Positions 25,994 through 34,379 of a stretch of DNA of 64,000 bases are shown here, one piece after another. This stretch comes from Pseudomonadota bacterium. Lineage in GTDB: Bacteria; Pseudomonadota; Alphaproteobacteria; Rhizobiales; Phreatobacteraceae. How positions within the stretch are numbered: the stretch's first letter is position 1; each line of letters starts with the position of its first letter. The notes under the pieces were generated by a model that was given only the letters and a program-made list of their open reading frames with translations, ran no database searches and had not been told where the DNA came from. The translations under genes and the position numbers were made by a program. The stretch covers positions 1-64,000 of the forward strand of contig JAIUOO010000002.1 in assembly GCA_020161695.1 (NCBI GenBank). Direction: 5' to 3'.

Positions 25994-27321
25994 GCGTCTC
26001 CCTCAGATGACTTCTTTGCGCCGGTTCTGGCCGCAGCAGGCTTCTTTGCCGCTGCAGGCTTTTCCGATTTGGCAGCCGCCTTCTTCGGCGCAGCCTTGGC
26101 AGCACCGTCGGTCGCCGGGTCGTCGCCGCGGTTCTGGCCCGCAACGATCGGCTTTGGTTTTTCCGCTGCGGTCGACGCCGCAGCCGCCGCATTGGCGAAG
26201 TTGGGGTGAACCACCTTGCCGCCATCGGTCAGCATCGTCGCCTTGACCAGCTCGTCGTCGCGGTTGATGGCGATCTGCTTGGCGCCCTTGTCGATCAGCG
26301 TCTCGAGGAAGGCAAACAGGTTCTTGGCGTAGAGCAGCGACGCCGACGCTGCGACCCGGCCCGGCACGTTGAGATGGCCGACGATCTTGACCCCGTTGGC
26401 CGTGGTGACCACCTTGCCGGCCACAGCGCCCTCGACATTGCCGCCGCGCTCGACGGCAAGGTCGACCAGCACCGAACCCGGCTTCATCGAGGCGACCACC
26501 TGGGCCGACACCAGCTTCGGCGCCGGACGGCCCGGGATCAGGGCGGTGGTGATGACGATGTCCTGCTTGGCGATGTGCTCGGCGGTCAGCGCCGCCTGCT
26601 TGGCCTGATACTCCTTGGACATCTCCTTGGCGTAGCCGCCAGCGGTCTCGGCGGCCTTGAACTCCTCGTCCTCGACGGCGAGGAACTTGGCGCCGAGCGA
26701 GGCGACCTGTTCCTTCACCGCCGGACGCACGTCCGTGGCCGTGACGATGGCGCCCATGCGGCGCGCGGTGGCGATCGCCTGCAGGCCGGCGACGCCGACA
26801 CCCATGATGAACACCTTGGCCGCCGGCACCGTGCCGGCAGCGGTCATCATCATCGGCAGCGCCCGGTCATATTCGGAAGCACCGTCGATGACGGCCTGGT
26901 AACCGGCGAGGTTCGCCTGCGACGACAACACGTCCATCACCTGGGCCCGCGTGATGCGCGGCATGAACTCCATGGCAAAGGCGGTGACGCCTGCCTTGGC
27001 CATCGCGGCAACCGCCGCGTCATGGCCATAAGGGTCCATGGTGGCGAGCACGGCAGCGCCCGACTTGTAGGTCTTGAGCTCGGCCTCGCTCGGCCGCCGC
27101 ACCTTCAGCACCACATCGGCCCTGGCCGCATCCGCAGCCTTGCCGATCTTTGCCCCCGCCGCCTGGTAATCGGCATCGGTGATGCGCGACAAGGTCCCTG
27201 CCCCAGCCTCGACAATCACATCGAAGCCAAGTGCCGCCAGGCGTTTCACCGTATCCGGTGACCCGCCAACACGACCCTCAATCGGATCAATCTCTCTAGG
27301 TATGAAAATGGTTCCGGACAT
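25990..27321 (-). CDS. pntAA: NAD(P) transhydrogenase, alpha-1 (NAD-binding) subunit, with long basic tail
   Basis: 443-aa soluble NAD(H)-binding domain I subunit, homologous to alanine dehydrogenase. The start ATG at 27321 follows GGAGAGGGA and gives the family N-terminus [20 protein letters not shown]; the NAD motif [18 protein letters not shown] lies near residues 172-189, and the mobile loop around 225-240 ([15 protein letters not shown]) is present. The enzyme core ends near residue 376; about 67 further residues form an Ala/Lys/Pro-rich tail ([20 protein letters not shown]) not needed for catalysis. First gene of the operon. Confidence 0.95.
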   Translation of the reverse strand: MSGTIFIPREIDPIEGRVGGSPDTVKRLAALGFDVIVEAGAGTLSRITDADYQAAGAKIGKAADAARADVVLKVRRPSEAELKTYKSGAAVLATMDPYGHDAAVAAMAKAGVTAFAMEFMPRITRAQVMDVLSSQANLAGYQAVIDGASEYDRALPMMMTAAGTVPAAKVFIMGVGVAGLQAIATARRMGAIVTATDVRPAVKEQVASLGAKFLAVEDEEFKAAETAGGYAKEMSKEYQAKQAALTAEHIAKQDIVITTALIPGRPAPKLVSAQVVASMKPGSVLVDLAVERGGNVEGAVAGKVVTTANGVKIVGHLNVPGRVAASASLLYAKNLFAFLETLIDKGAKQIAINRDDELVKATMLTDGGKVVHPNFANAAAAASTAAEKPKPIVAGQNRGDDPATDGAAKAAPKKAAAKSEKPAAAKKPAAARTGAKKSSEGDA

Positions 27322-27338
27322 CTGTCCCTCTCCGCGCA

Positions 27339-27368
27339 AAAACTCGTCCGCCGGGACACGTCCCGGCG
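27339..27368 (-). terminator. Terminator after the NitT/TauT ABC operon
   Basis: On the minus strand CGCCGGGAC and GTCCCGGCG (27360-27368 and 27349-27357) form a perfect 9-bp stem with a 2-nt loop, followed after GGACGAG by TTTTTG. It lies 77 bp after the ATPase stop and just before pntAA. Confidence 0.65.
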
Positions 27369-27444
27369 GCGCTCAGATCCCATTGACCGCTGCTACAGAT
27401 TTGCCCCCGGTCGCACCGTCCAGGGCAATCTGGAGGCGTCGCCT

Positions 27445-28245
27445 CTAATGAGCGACGAGAATGCCCTTGGCCTCGAAGATCGCCCGGATCTGCCGGACAT
27501 AGGCGTGGTATTCCTTGTCTTCGTGCGTCTTGCTCCACTGGCGCGGACGCGGCAGGTCGATCTTGAGATCGAGGTCGACGCGGCCCGGGCGCGGCGACAT
27601 CACCAGCACCCGGTCGGCTAGGAACACGGCCTCGTCGATGCCGTGAGTGATGAACAGCACCGTGTTGCGCAGGCGCAGCCACATCGCCTGCAGGTCCATG
27701 ATCATCTGTTCGCGGGTCAGCGCATCGAGCGCGCCGAACGGTTCGTCCATCAGGAGCAGGCCCGGTTCCTGGATCAGTGCCCGGCAGATCGCCACGCGCT
27801 GGCGCATGCCGCCCGACAGCTCCGAGGGATATTTGTTGCCGAAGCCGGCGAGACCGACCTGGGCCAGCAGTTCCTCGGCGCGTGGCCGGAACTTCGCCAC
27901 ATCCTGCTTCTTGATCTCGATGGGCAGCAGGATGTTGTCGAGCACCGTGCGCCAGTAGAGCAGAAGGTCCGACTGGAAGACCACGCCAGTCTTGGGATGC
28001 GGCTTGCTGACGCCGTCGCCGTCGATCGAAATCGTGCCGGTCGAGGCGCCGGTCAGGCCGGCGAGCAGCGACAGCAGCGTACTCTTGCCGCAGCCGCTGG
28101 GCCCGACAACAGCAACGAAGCTGCCGGGCTCGATCTTGAGATCGATCTTGTCGAGGGCGAGGACGTCGTCGTCCTCGCGCGTCTTGTAGATCTTGGAAAG
28201 CCGCGAAATGTCGACCGCCGCGCCCGTCTGGGTAGTGGCACTCAT
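27445..28245 (-). CDS. ABC transporter ATPase, NitT/TauT (SsuB/TauB-like) family
   Basis: 266-aa cytoplasmic ATPase that powers the importer formed with the two upstream genes. Walker A GPSGCGKST (about residues 48-56), Q-loop VFQSDLLLYW, signature LSGGMRQR (about 150-157), Walker B LLLMDEPFGALD and switch His in FITHGIDEA are all intact. The family imports small oxidised or heterocyclic compounds (nitrate, taurine, aliphatic sulfonates, HMP/thiamine precursors, pyrimidines). Last gene of the operon, followed by a terminator. Confidence 0.94.
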   Translation of the reverse strand: MSATTQTGAAVDISRLSKIYKTREDDDVLALDKIDLKIEPGSFVAVVGPSGCGKSTLLSLLAGLTGASTGTISIDGDGVSKPHPKTGVVFQSDLLLYWRTVLDNILLPIEIKKQDVAKFRPRAEELLAQVGLAGFGNKYPSELSGGMRQRVAICRALIQEPGLLLMDEPFGALDALTREQMIMDLQAMWLRLRNTVLFITHGIDEAVFLADRVLVMSPRPGRVDLDLKIDLPRPRQWSKTHEDKEYHAYVRQIRAIFEAKGILVAH

Positions 28246-28315
28246 GGGATTGCCTCACTGAACCTGTTGTCGTTGCTCGGCCGCACCAGCGGCCGGCTGA
28301 TTGCTTGCGGCGTGG

Positions 28316-29146
28316 CTACTTGGCGGCGTCGCGCTTGTAGGTGACGCGGGATTCGATGGTGTCGATGATGAAGTACAACATCACGCCGAGACCGGAGATG
28401 GTGACCACGGTGGCGAAGTTGAGCGTTGTGTCGAACAAAGAATTGGCCTGGAGCTGCAGGTAGCCGAGGCCGCGTTCGGCGGCGACGTATTCGCCGATGA
28501 CCGCACCGATGACGGCGAGCGACACAGCAACCTTGAAACCACCGAAGATGTTCGGCAATGCCGCCGGCAGGCGAACCTTGAAGAAGGTCTGCCACTCGCT
28601 GGCGCCCATCGAGCGGACGAGATTGACCAGGTTCTTGTCCAGCGACTGCAGGCCGACGACTGTCGAGATGACGATCGGGAAGAACGAGATCAGGAAGGCA
28701 AGCGTGATCTTGGGTGCCCAGCCATAGCCGAGGTAAAGCACCAGCAGCGGTGCCAGCGCCACCTTGGGCACGGTCTGCAGTGCCACCAGGATGGGATAGA
28801 TGGCGCGCTCGAAGGCACGCGAATAGAAGATCGACAGCGCCAGGGGAATGCCGATCAGCACGCCCATGGCAAAGCCGGCGACCACTTCAAACAAGGTGAC
28901 GTAGGCGTGGGTGGCAAGCAGCGGAAGCTCGTTGACGATGCGCTTGGCAATGGCCAGCGGCGTCGGCAGGACGAATTCCGAAAGGCCCGACAACGGAACC
29001 AGCACCTGCCAGGCGCCAAGCAATATGGTTGCGAGGATGAGCGCCGAATAACGCTCAAGCCAGGGTCCTCGCGACTTTTTCCTGCTCATCTTCTTGCCTT
29101 GTTTTGCCTGCGCGCGATCGGCGCCGATTACATCCGTACTCGCCAC
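28316..29146 (-). CDS. ABC transporter permease, NitT/TauT (SsuC/TauC-like) family
   Basis: 276-aa inner-membrane permease with about six hydrophobic segments. The EAA cytoplasmic loop is clear (NLVRSMGASEWQTFFKVRLPAALP, centred near residue 195) and contacts the ATPase. The N-terminal 30 residues are basic and polar (KQGKKMSRKKSRGPW); a start at the internal ATG (MSRKKS) is possible. It lies 7 bp after the binding-protein gene and 70 bp before the ATPase. Confidence 0.93.
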   Translation of the reverse strand: MASTDVIGADRAQAKQGKKMSRKKSRGPWLERYSALILATILLGAWQVLVPLSGLSEFVLPTPLAIAKRIVNELPLLATHAYVTLFEVVAGFAMGVLIGIPLALSIFYSRAFERAIYPILVALQTVPKVALAPLLVLYLGYGWAPKITLAFLISFFPIVISTVVGLQSLDKNLVNLVRSMGASEWQTFFKVRLPAALPNIFGGFKVAVSLAVIGAVIGEYVAAERGLGYLQLQANSLFDTTLNFATVVTISGLGVMLYFIIDTIESRVTYKRDAAK

Positions 29147-29153
29147 CGTAGCC

Positions 29154-30146
29154 TCACTGCGTCAGAAGTTCATTGGTATAGAAAGCCGAGATCGGCTTGG
29201 CGTCGCCGATTTCCTCGACACTGCCGATCAGCTTGAGCGCGTCGGCGATCGCCTTCTCGTCGATGTAGCCGGTGGGCGTACCGGCAGGCGAATGGATCGA
29301 TGCCGAGGTTGCCTCGATCTGCTCCTGCACGACCTTGTCGGAAGGACCCGCCTGCCAGACGGCCTTGAGCGCCGCAGTGGCGGCAGCCGGGTCGGCACGG
29401 GTCAATTCGATCGCCTTGGCATTGGCTGCCAGGAAGCTCCTGAGCGCCGGACCTTTCTTGGCGATGCCGTCGTCGCTGGCGACAACCGCCATGCCGGGCA
29501 CAGCCAGACCGAATTCGGTCAGGTCGAGCGTCGGGAATTTCTGGCCGGTCTTGTCCTCGAGCACCGGCAGGTCGTTGGTCTTGTAGACGCTGACGACGTC
29601 GACCTGCTTCTGCAGGAACTGCGGCACGCGCGACTGCGAGTCCATCTGGACCTTGGAGACCTTGCTGCAGTCGATCTTGTTGATCTCGCAGAAGGCGCCG
29701 AGATAGGAGGTGCCGGTCTCACCGACGGCATGGGCAATGGTCTTGCCCTCGAGATCCTTGGGCGTGTTCACCGCCTTGTCGGGATGCGAGATCAGCGCAA
29801 TCGGCGACTCCGGCTGATAGAGTGCGATGATCTTGACCGGCATGCCCTTCTGGATCGCCGAAATGGCAAAGATGCCGGGCAGGATGACGGCATCTTCCTG
29901 GCCCTGGATAAGCGAGCCGAGTGCAGCCTGCGAGCCGGCACCTTCGCCAAGCTTCAAGGTCACGCCGGCATCCTTGTAGATGCCCTTCTGCTCACCCAGA
30001 TAGAAGAAGCCGTACTCACCCTTGAGCTTCCAGCTGAAACGGACGTTTACGTCTTCGGCCATGGCGCTCTGGCTGGCCATGAGCGTGGCGAAGGCGGCTG
30101 TCGCGGCAAGCGCGGCACCGCGAATGACACCTGTGGCGTACAACAT
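29154..30146 (-). CDS. ABC transporter periplasmic binding protein (NMT1/THI5-like)
   Basis: 330-aa binding protein of the NitT/TauT importer. The signal peptide runs to about residue 30 (ATAAFATLMASQSAMA); the mature protein begins EDVNVRFSWKLKGEYGFFY and contains the NMT1-type AGVTLKLGEGAGSQAALGSL and AHAVGETGTSYLG segments. NMT1/THI5-fold proteins bind pyrimidine-like or other small aromatic/heterocyclic ligands in several characterised cases. The ATG at 30146 follows GGGAGGAG; the longer in-frame start at 30245 is rejected. The promoter upstream carries the shared TGATCA operator (30261-30270), which places the importer in the regulon described in the findings. Confidence 0.92.
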   Translation of the reverse strand: MLYATGVIRGAALAATAAFATLMASQSAMAEDVNVRFSWKLKGEYGFFYLGEQKGIYKDAGVTLKLGEGAGSQAALGSLIQGQEDAVILPGIFAISAIQKGMPVKIIALYQPESPIALISHPDKAVNTPKDLEGKTIAHAVGETGTSYLGAFCEINKIDCSKVSKVQMDSQSRVPQFLQKQVDVVSVYKTNDLPVLEDKTGQKFPTLDLTEFGLAVPGMAVVASDDGIAKKGPALRSFLAANAKAIELTRADPAAATAALKAVWQAGPSDKVVQEQIEATSASIHSPAGTPTGYIDEKAIADALKLIGSVEEIGDAKPISAFYTNELLTQ

Positions 30147-30256
30147 ATCACTCCTCCCTAGCGGACGCCCTCCAGCGCCCAATTGGCCCGAAGGCCTGCC
30201 TCTCTCCCCAAGAACCGAACCCGAGGCTCCTACCCTCAACCTCAATTCTTGATCTC

Positions 30257-30286
30257 ATAGTGTGATCACATTTGGTGATTGTCAAG
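30257..30286 (-). promoter_or_regulatory. Shared regulon site A: TTGACA promoter with TGTGATCACA operator
   Basis: On the minus strand TTGACA (30285-30280) lies 17 bp from CACTAT (30262-30257), and the perfect palindrome TGTGATCACA (30261-30270) overlaps the spacer and -10. It reads toward the binding-protein gene with a leader of about 105 nt. The rest of the 323-bp gene-free stretch 30147-30469 shows no gene or clear terminator. Same layout as sites at 32800, 39672 and 48261. Confidence 0.7.
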
Positions 30287-30469
30287 CAATGAATCGGGAT
30301 GCGGCGACCGGGATTTTCGGATCGTCGCACCACTCACGACGCCCTTTGCGACGCTTTGTCCAAGCATCGGAAATCGCTCGTGGATTCACCACGCGTCGCG
30401 TCGCCGCAACCTGCGTGGAAGCGAAGATCGACCGCGAGGTCGCAACAAGTTGATGACAGGAAATGTAAG

Positions 30470-31468
30470 TTAGTGAGCCGCTGCAAAGGTGCTGGGCAGC
30501 GAGTTCTCGATGGCCTGCAGGCTCAGATCGCGGGCAATAAACACCAGCCAGCCACCTTCAGCCCCCTCGGGCCAGCGCGGCAGATACTCAGGCGGGTAGA
30601 CGACGTGTTGCACGCCGTGGATGACGACCGGGCGTGGATCGCCTGCCACCGAGAGCAGCCCCTTGACCCGAAGGATCGACTGACCACGGCCGGCGAGCAG
30701 AATTTCGAGCCAGTCGACGAAGGCCGGCCAGTCGACCGGCTTGTCGACGGTGACGGTGAAGGTCTCGACGCCGGCGCTGTGCTTGCCGGCCATCGGGACG
30801 TCGGCGAATTCGATATGGCGCGGCTGCCACTCGTCGGGGTGTTCGAAGACCTCGGCTGATCGCGGCTTGCTTGCCTTGCTCGACACAAGACGCCTGACCG
30901 ACGGATTGACCTTGGCGATGTCGAGCTGGAGCGCATCGAGCCGCCAGGGCTCGACGAGATCTGACTTGGTGACGACGACACAGTCGGCCAATGCCACCTG
31001 CTGCACGGCTTCGGCAAACTGGGCGATCGACCCGGCGCCGCCGACACCGTCGACGGTTGCGACGATGATGCCGGCACGATAGCCGCGCCTGAGCTTGAGG
31101 TCGCTCATGACGGCCTGCATGATCGGTGCGGGATCGGCAAGCCCGCTGGTCTCCACCACGACGCGGCTGAACGGCGCTACCTCGCCGCGGCGGACCATCT
31201 CGAGCATATCGGCAAGCGTCGAGACAAGGTCATCGCGCACGGCGCAGCACAGGCAGCCCGACGACAACAGCACCGCGTCTTCGGAGACTTCGCGGACAAG
31301 CAGATGGTCGAGCCCGACTTCGCCGAACTCGTTGATGACAACGGCCGTGTCGGCGAGATCGGGCTCGCCGAGCAGATGCCTGAGAAAGGTTGTCTTGCCG
31401 CTGCCGAGGAAGCCGGTCAGCACATGGACCGGGATCCTGTCGTCCGACACGGGAGCGGTAGGCAACAC
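30470..31468 (-). CDS. CobW/COG0523-family GTPase (metal chaperone)
   Basis: 332-aa G3E-family GTPase. Walker A GFLGSGKTT at residues 19-27, the metal-binding CxCC motif in SSGCLCCAV (Cys72, Cys74, Cys75), Walker B-like ETSGLADP and the base-recognition VVTKSDLV are present, and a C-terminal CobW_C domain follows (about 220-325). COG0523 proteins deliver Zn, Co or Fe to client metalloenzymes. Its place in an operon with ridA and gntR, beside several metal-dependent amidohydrolases, suggests it serves one of them, for example the hydantoinase-like or deaminase-like enzyme (inference). It starts 2 bp after the ridA stop. Confidence 0.88.
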   Translation of the reverse strand: MLPTAPVSDDRIPVHVLTGFLGSGKTTFLRHLLGEPDLADTAVVINEFGEVGLDHLLVREVSEDAVLLSSGCLCCAVRDDLVSTLADMLEMVRRGEVAPFSRVVVETSGLADPAPIMQAVMSDLKLRRGYRAGIIVATVDGVGGAGSIAQFAEAVQQVALADCVVVTKSDLVEPWRLDALQLDIAKVNPSVRRLVSSKASKPRSAEVFEHPDEWQPRHIEFADVPMAGKHSAGVETFTVTVDKPVDWPAFVDWLEILLAGRGQSILRVKGLLSVAGDPRPVVIHGVQHVVYPPEYLPRWPEGAEGGWLVFIARDLSLQAIENSLPSTFAAAH

Positions 31469-31470
31469 GA

Positions 31471-31938
31471 TCAGTTGACCTCGAAGATCGCGTCGATTTC
31501 GACCGGCACGTTGCGGGGCAGCGAGTAGCAGCCGACGGCGGCACGGGCATGGCGCCCGGCGTCGCCGAACACTTCGACCATCAGGTCGGAGGCACCGTTG
31601 ATGACCTTGGGATGATCCCTGAAGTCGGGCTCGGCATTGACGAAGCCGCCAAGGCGGATCACGCCGACGACGCGATCGAGATCGCCGTCAAGCGCCTGCT
31701 TGAGCTGGGCGAGGATGTTGACGGCGCACAGGCGCGCCGCGGCCTGGCCTTCCTCGACCGAGTAGTCGGAGCCAAGCTTGCCAGTGAACTTGTCCTTGCC
31801 GCCTTCAGCAGGCACCTGGCCGGAAATGTAGACCTGGCCGCCGTGGCGGCGTGCCGGAACGTAATTGGCCAGCGGCGCAGTCGTTGCCGGCAGCACGATT
31901 CCCAGGCTCGCCAGCTTGTCTTCGATCTTTCCCGCCAT
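31471..31938 (-). CDS. Rid-family (RidA/YjgF) enamine/imine deaminase-like protein
   Basis: 155-aa Rid protein. The family fold is marked by GGQVYISGQVPAEGG and the C-terminal HARAAVGCYSLPRNVPVEID, in which the Arg of ARAAVG corresponds to the conserved arginine of active Rid deaminases. Characterised RidA proteins hydrolyse reactive enamine/imine intermediates; relatives such as RutC take part in pyrimidine ring degradation. The start at 31938 is set by an ATG 23 bp after the gntR stop with a GGAGG-type ribosome-binding site. Co-transcribed with gntR and cobW. Confidence 0.88.
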   Translation of the reverse strand: MAGKIEDKLASLGIVLPATTAPLANYVPARRHGGQVYISGQVPAEGGKDKFTGKLGSDYSVEEGQAAARLCAVNILAQLKQALDGDLDRVVGVIRLGGFVNAEPDFRDHPKVINGASDLMVEVFGDAGRHARAAVGCYSLPRNVPVEIDAIFEVN

Positions 31939-31961
31939 GGCGAGCTCCTCCCAGAAGAAAA

Positions 31962-32699
31962 TCAGTAATCGAATTGCAGTTCGGGACCGTGGGCGAAGGG
32001 CAGCTCCAACCCTTGTGGACCGGCGACGCTGAGCAGCGCCTTGCAGGTGGTGCGGATGTCGTGGACGATGCCCTTCTTGGCCGCCGCCGCGTTGCCTTCC
32101 TTGAGCGCTGCCAGGATGTCCTCGTGATCGGAGGCATTCCAGGGCATCGAAGGGATCAACAACGACATGTACATGGTCGGGCCGAATTGCAGCCACAGCG
32201 ACTCGATAAGCGGCATCAGCACTTCCGAGGCGGCCGCCTCATAGAGCGTAAAGTGGAATTTCTGATTGAACGACAGGCAGTTCAGGATGTCGCGCTTCTC
32301 GATTGCCGTCAGCAGCTGCTTGTTGATCGCCGAAAGTTCGCTGATCAGCTCCGGCCCTGCCTTCTTGACTGCAAGTTCGGTCGCCATGCCCTCGAGCATT
32401 TCGCGCACGGCGAAGAGATCGCTCAGTTTCTCCGGATTGAGTCTCGGCACGCGTACCGAGCCACCCTTGGTTTCCTCGAGTGCGTTGGCGGCAACCAGGC
32501 GGCTGAGCACCTCGCGCACCGGCATCGGACTGGTGCCGAGACCAGCGGCCAGCTTGCGCAGGCTCATCACCTGGCCGGGCAGGAACGCGCCGACCATCAA
32601 TCCACGTCGCATGTAGCGCAGCACGTGTTCGTGCACATGCCCACGCGCGGGCTTTGCGCCGTCGCCGTTGGGCTCGATTTCCGGCTTTTCGATCCGCAT
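31962..32699 (-). CDS. GntR-family (FadR/FCD) transcriptional regulator
   Basis: 245-aa repressor with an N-terminal winged helix-turn-helix (GHVHEHVLRYMRRGLMVGAF, then LRKLAAGLGTSPMPVREVLSRL) and a C-terminal FCD ligand domain with the metal-ligand pattern (D and H residues in REMLEGMATELA, FHFTLYEAA, DHEDILAAL). FCD regulators bind short palindromes and are released by organic acids or pathway intermediates. TGATCA palindromes upstream of its own operon and of three neighbouring operons make it the likely master regulator. Start 32699 chosen over 32795, which would add a 32-residue unstructured extension. Confidence 0.9.
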   Translation of the reverse strand: MRIEKPEIEPNGDGAKPARGHVHEHVLRYMRRGLMVGAFLPGQVMSLRKLAAGLGTSPMPVREVLSRLVAANALEETKGGSVRVPRLNPEKLSDLFAVREMLEGMATELAVKKAGPELISELSAINKQLLTAIEKRDILNCLSFNQKFHFTLYEAAASEVLMPLIESLWLQFGPTMYMSLLIPSMPWNASDHEDILAALKEGNAAAAKKGIVHDIRTTCKALLSVAGPQGLELPFAHGPELQFDY

Positions 32700-32799
32700 C
32701 CTGTCTTTAGCCTCCGTCTCTTTTATTCGAGTTTTGCGATCCGACAGGAACAGCCTATCCCGCTGATCTCTTGCAGTCGCACCGGCCGGGGGCATGAAG

Positions 32800-32837
32800 T
32801 TGACAGGCCGCGATCTGTGATCTCATATTGTGATCAA
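32800..32837 (+). promoter_or_regulatory. Shared regulon site B between gntR and the deaminase-like gene
   Basis: TTGACA (32800-32805), 17-bp spacer, TCATAT (32823-32828) reads toward the amidohydrolase at 32948. TGTGATC (32816-32822) lies at the -10 edge and TTGTGATCAA (32828-32837) over the expected start. It lies 100-140 bp before the gntR start on the other strand and could also mediate autoregulation. Confidence 0.55.
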
Positions 32838-32947
32838 TAAATGAACTTAACGAAGACGGCAACCTTTAACTGCCACGCCGTTTCGCCAGGATAGCCAGCG
32901 TCGCGCAACGCGTGCAGCTGTCACCACAGCCTTCCGGAGTTTCGCCA

Positions 32948-34309
32948 ATGACTGCACCCGTCGTCGACCAGGCCGCCTTGCGCGAAGGGATCGCCGGCGG
33001 CGCCGAGACGGGCCGGTACATATTGCGCAACGTGCGCCTCAACAGTGCAGTGACAAGAACAGGTGCCATGGACGCCGCAGGGTTCTTTCTTGCTGACCTG
33101 ACTGTAGAGCACGGCAGGATATTGGCAACAACTGCAGCGCGCAGCCGCTCCACCGAAACAAGTGAAAGCGCGCCCATCATCGACGCAGGCGGCCGCGTTG
33201 CCTTGCCCACCTTCGTCGACTGTCACACCCATCTCGACAAGGGCCATATCCTGGCGCGCACGCCGGAGGCGAACGGCACCTTCGAAGGCGCCCTCGCCGC
33301 GACCCGCGCCGATCGGAACGCCAACTGGTCTGGCGGAGACGTCTTCAAGCGCATGGATTTCGCCCTGCGCTCGGCCTTCCACTACGGCACCTCGGCCATA
33401 CGCACCCACATCGACTCGCAGCCGCCGCAGGACGCCATTTCCTGGCCGGTGTTCATGGAACTCCGGAAGCATTGGCGCGGCCGCATCGACCTGCAGGCCT
33501 CCTGCCTGTTCCCCATCGACATGGCCCGCGACGACATCTTTCTCGATGGCATGGCGCGGCGAATGGCTGCTGCGGGTGGCGCACTGGGGACGGTTGCCTA
33601 TCCAGCCCCCGACATCGATCAATTGCTTGACCGCATGTTCACCGCCGCCGCCAGGCATGGTCTCAACCTAGATTTCCACGCCGACGAAACTGCGGACCCC
33701 GCAGCCGACGCATTGCTGCGCATCGCCGAGGCCAAGCTCCGCTCCTGCTTCGGCGGCCAGGTGCTGGTGGGTCATTGCTGTTCGCTGGCGATGCAAGAAA
33801 AATCGATCGTCGATGCCACGCTCGACACGGTCGCGGCAGCAGGCGTCGCCGTCGTGTCGCTGCCAACATGCAATCTCTATCTCCAGGATCGCCGCAATGG
33901 CACCACCCCGAGATGGCGCGGCGTAACGTTGCTGCACGAGATGAAAGCGCGCGGCATCCCGGTAGCGCTGGCCTCCGACAACACCCGCGACCCGTTCCAC
34001 TCCTACGGCGATCTCGACATGCTCGACACGTTCCGGCTGGGAACGCGCGTGCTCCATCTCGACCACCCCACCGGTGATTGGATCAGTGCCGTGACGACAA
34101 CTCCGGCTGAGATCATGGGTATCGCGGGCAAGGGCAGCATCGCCGAGGGTCAGCCGGCCGACCTCATACTCTACGAAGGCCGCAGTTGGTCGGAGGTGCT
34201 GTCACGCGCGGAGGGAAATCGCATCGTCGTCCGCAATGGCGCGCCTGTTGTCACTTCCCTGCCCGCCTATGTTGAACTCGATGATTTGGAAGGCCTGGCA
34301 CTCGATTAA
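32948..34309 (+). CDS. Cytosine/creatinine deaminase-like amidohydrolase
   Basis: 453-aa metal-dependent hydrolase of the amidohydrolase superfamily, closest in motif order to the cytosine deaminase (CodA) group. Metal-site residues: His93 and His95 in VDCHTHLDKGH, His in LDFHADETAD, GHCCSLA, and Asp in ALASDNTRDPFHSYG, the last resembling the SDN-DP motif of CodA. Members deaminate cytosine, isoguanine, creatinine or triazine-like rings. Start 32948 follows GGAG (32935-32938). It is divergent from gntR across the operator region and ends at a terminator, so it is a single-gene unit of the regulon. Confidence 0.82.
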   Translation: MTAPVVDQAALREGIAGGAETGRYILRNVRLNSAVTRTGAMDAAGFFLADLTVEHGRILATTAARSRSTETSESAPIIDAGGRVALPTFVDCHTHLDKGHILARTPEANGTFEGALAATRADRNANWSGGDVFKRMDFALRSAFHYGTSAIRTHIDSQPPQDAISWPVFMELRKHWRGRIDLQASCLFPIDMARDDIFLDGMARRMAAAGGALGTVAYPAPDIDQLLDRMFTAAARHGLNLDFHADETADPAADALLRIAEAKLRSCFGGQVLVGHCCSLAMQEKSIVDATLDTVAAAGVAVVSLPTCNLYLQDRRNGTTPRWRGVTLLHEMKARGIPVALASDNTRDPFHSYGDLDMLDTFRLGTRVLHLDHPTGDWISAVTTTPAEIMGIAGKGSIAEGQPADLILYEGRSWSEVLSRAEGNRIVVRNGAPVVTSLPAYVELDDLEGLALD

Positions 34310-34329
34310 AGCGAGACTGAACAAAAACA

Positions 34330-34358
34330 AAAAAGCCGCCGAGAACAGGCGGCCTTTT
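34330..34358. terminator. Terminator between convergent deaminase-like and isochorismatase-VOC genes
   Basis: A-rich tract then GCCGCC (34335-34340) pairing with GGCGGC (34348-34353) and CTTTTC. The A-run and T-run allow use in both directions. Confidence 0.8.
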
Positions 34359-34379
34359 CATATCAATGTAGCGCCCAGA

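Noticed and set aside
28242..28595. 117-aa minus-strand frame overlapping the ABC permease 3' end
   Set aside because: Out of frame with the permease, Arg/His-rich, no family resemblance; a shadow reading.
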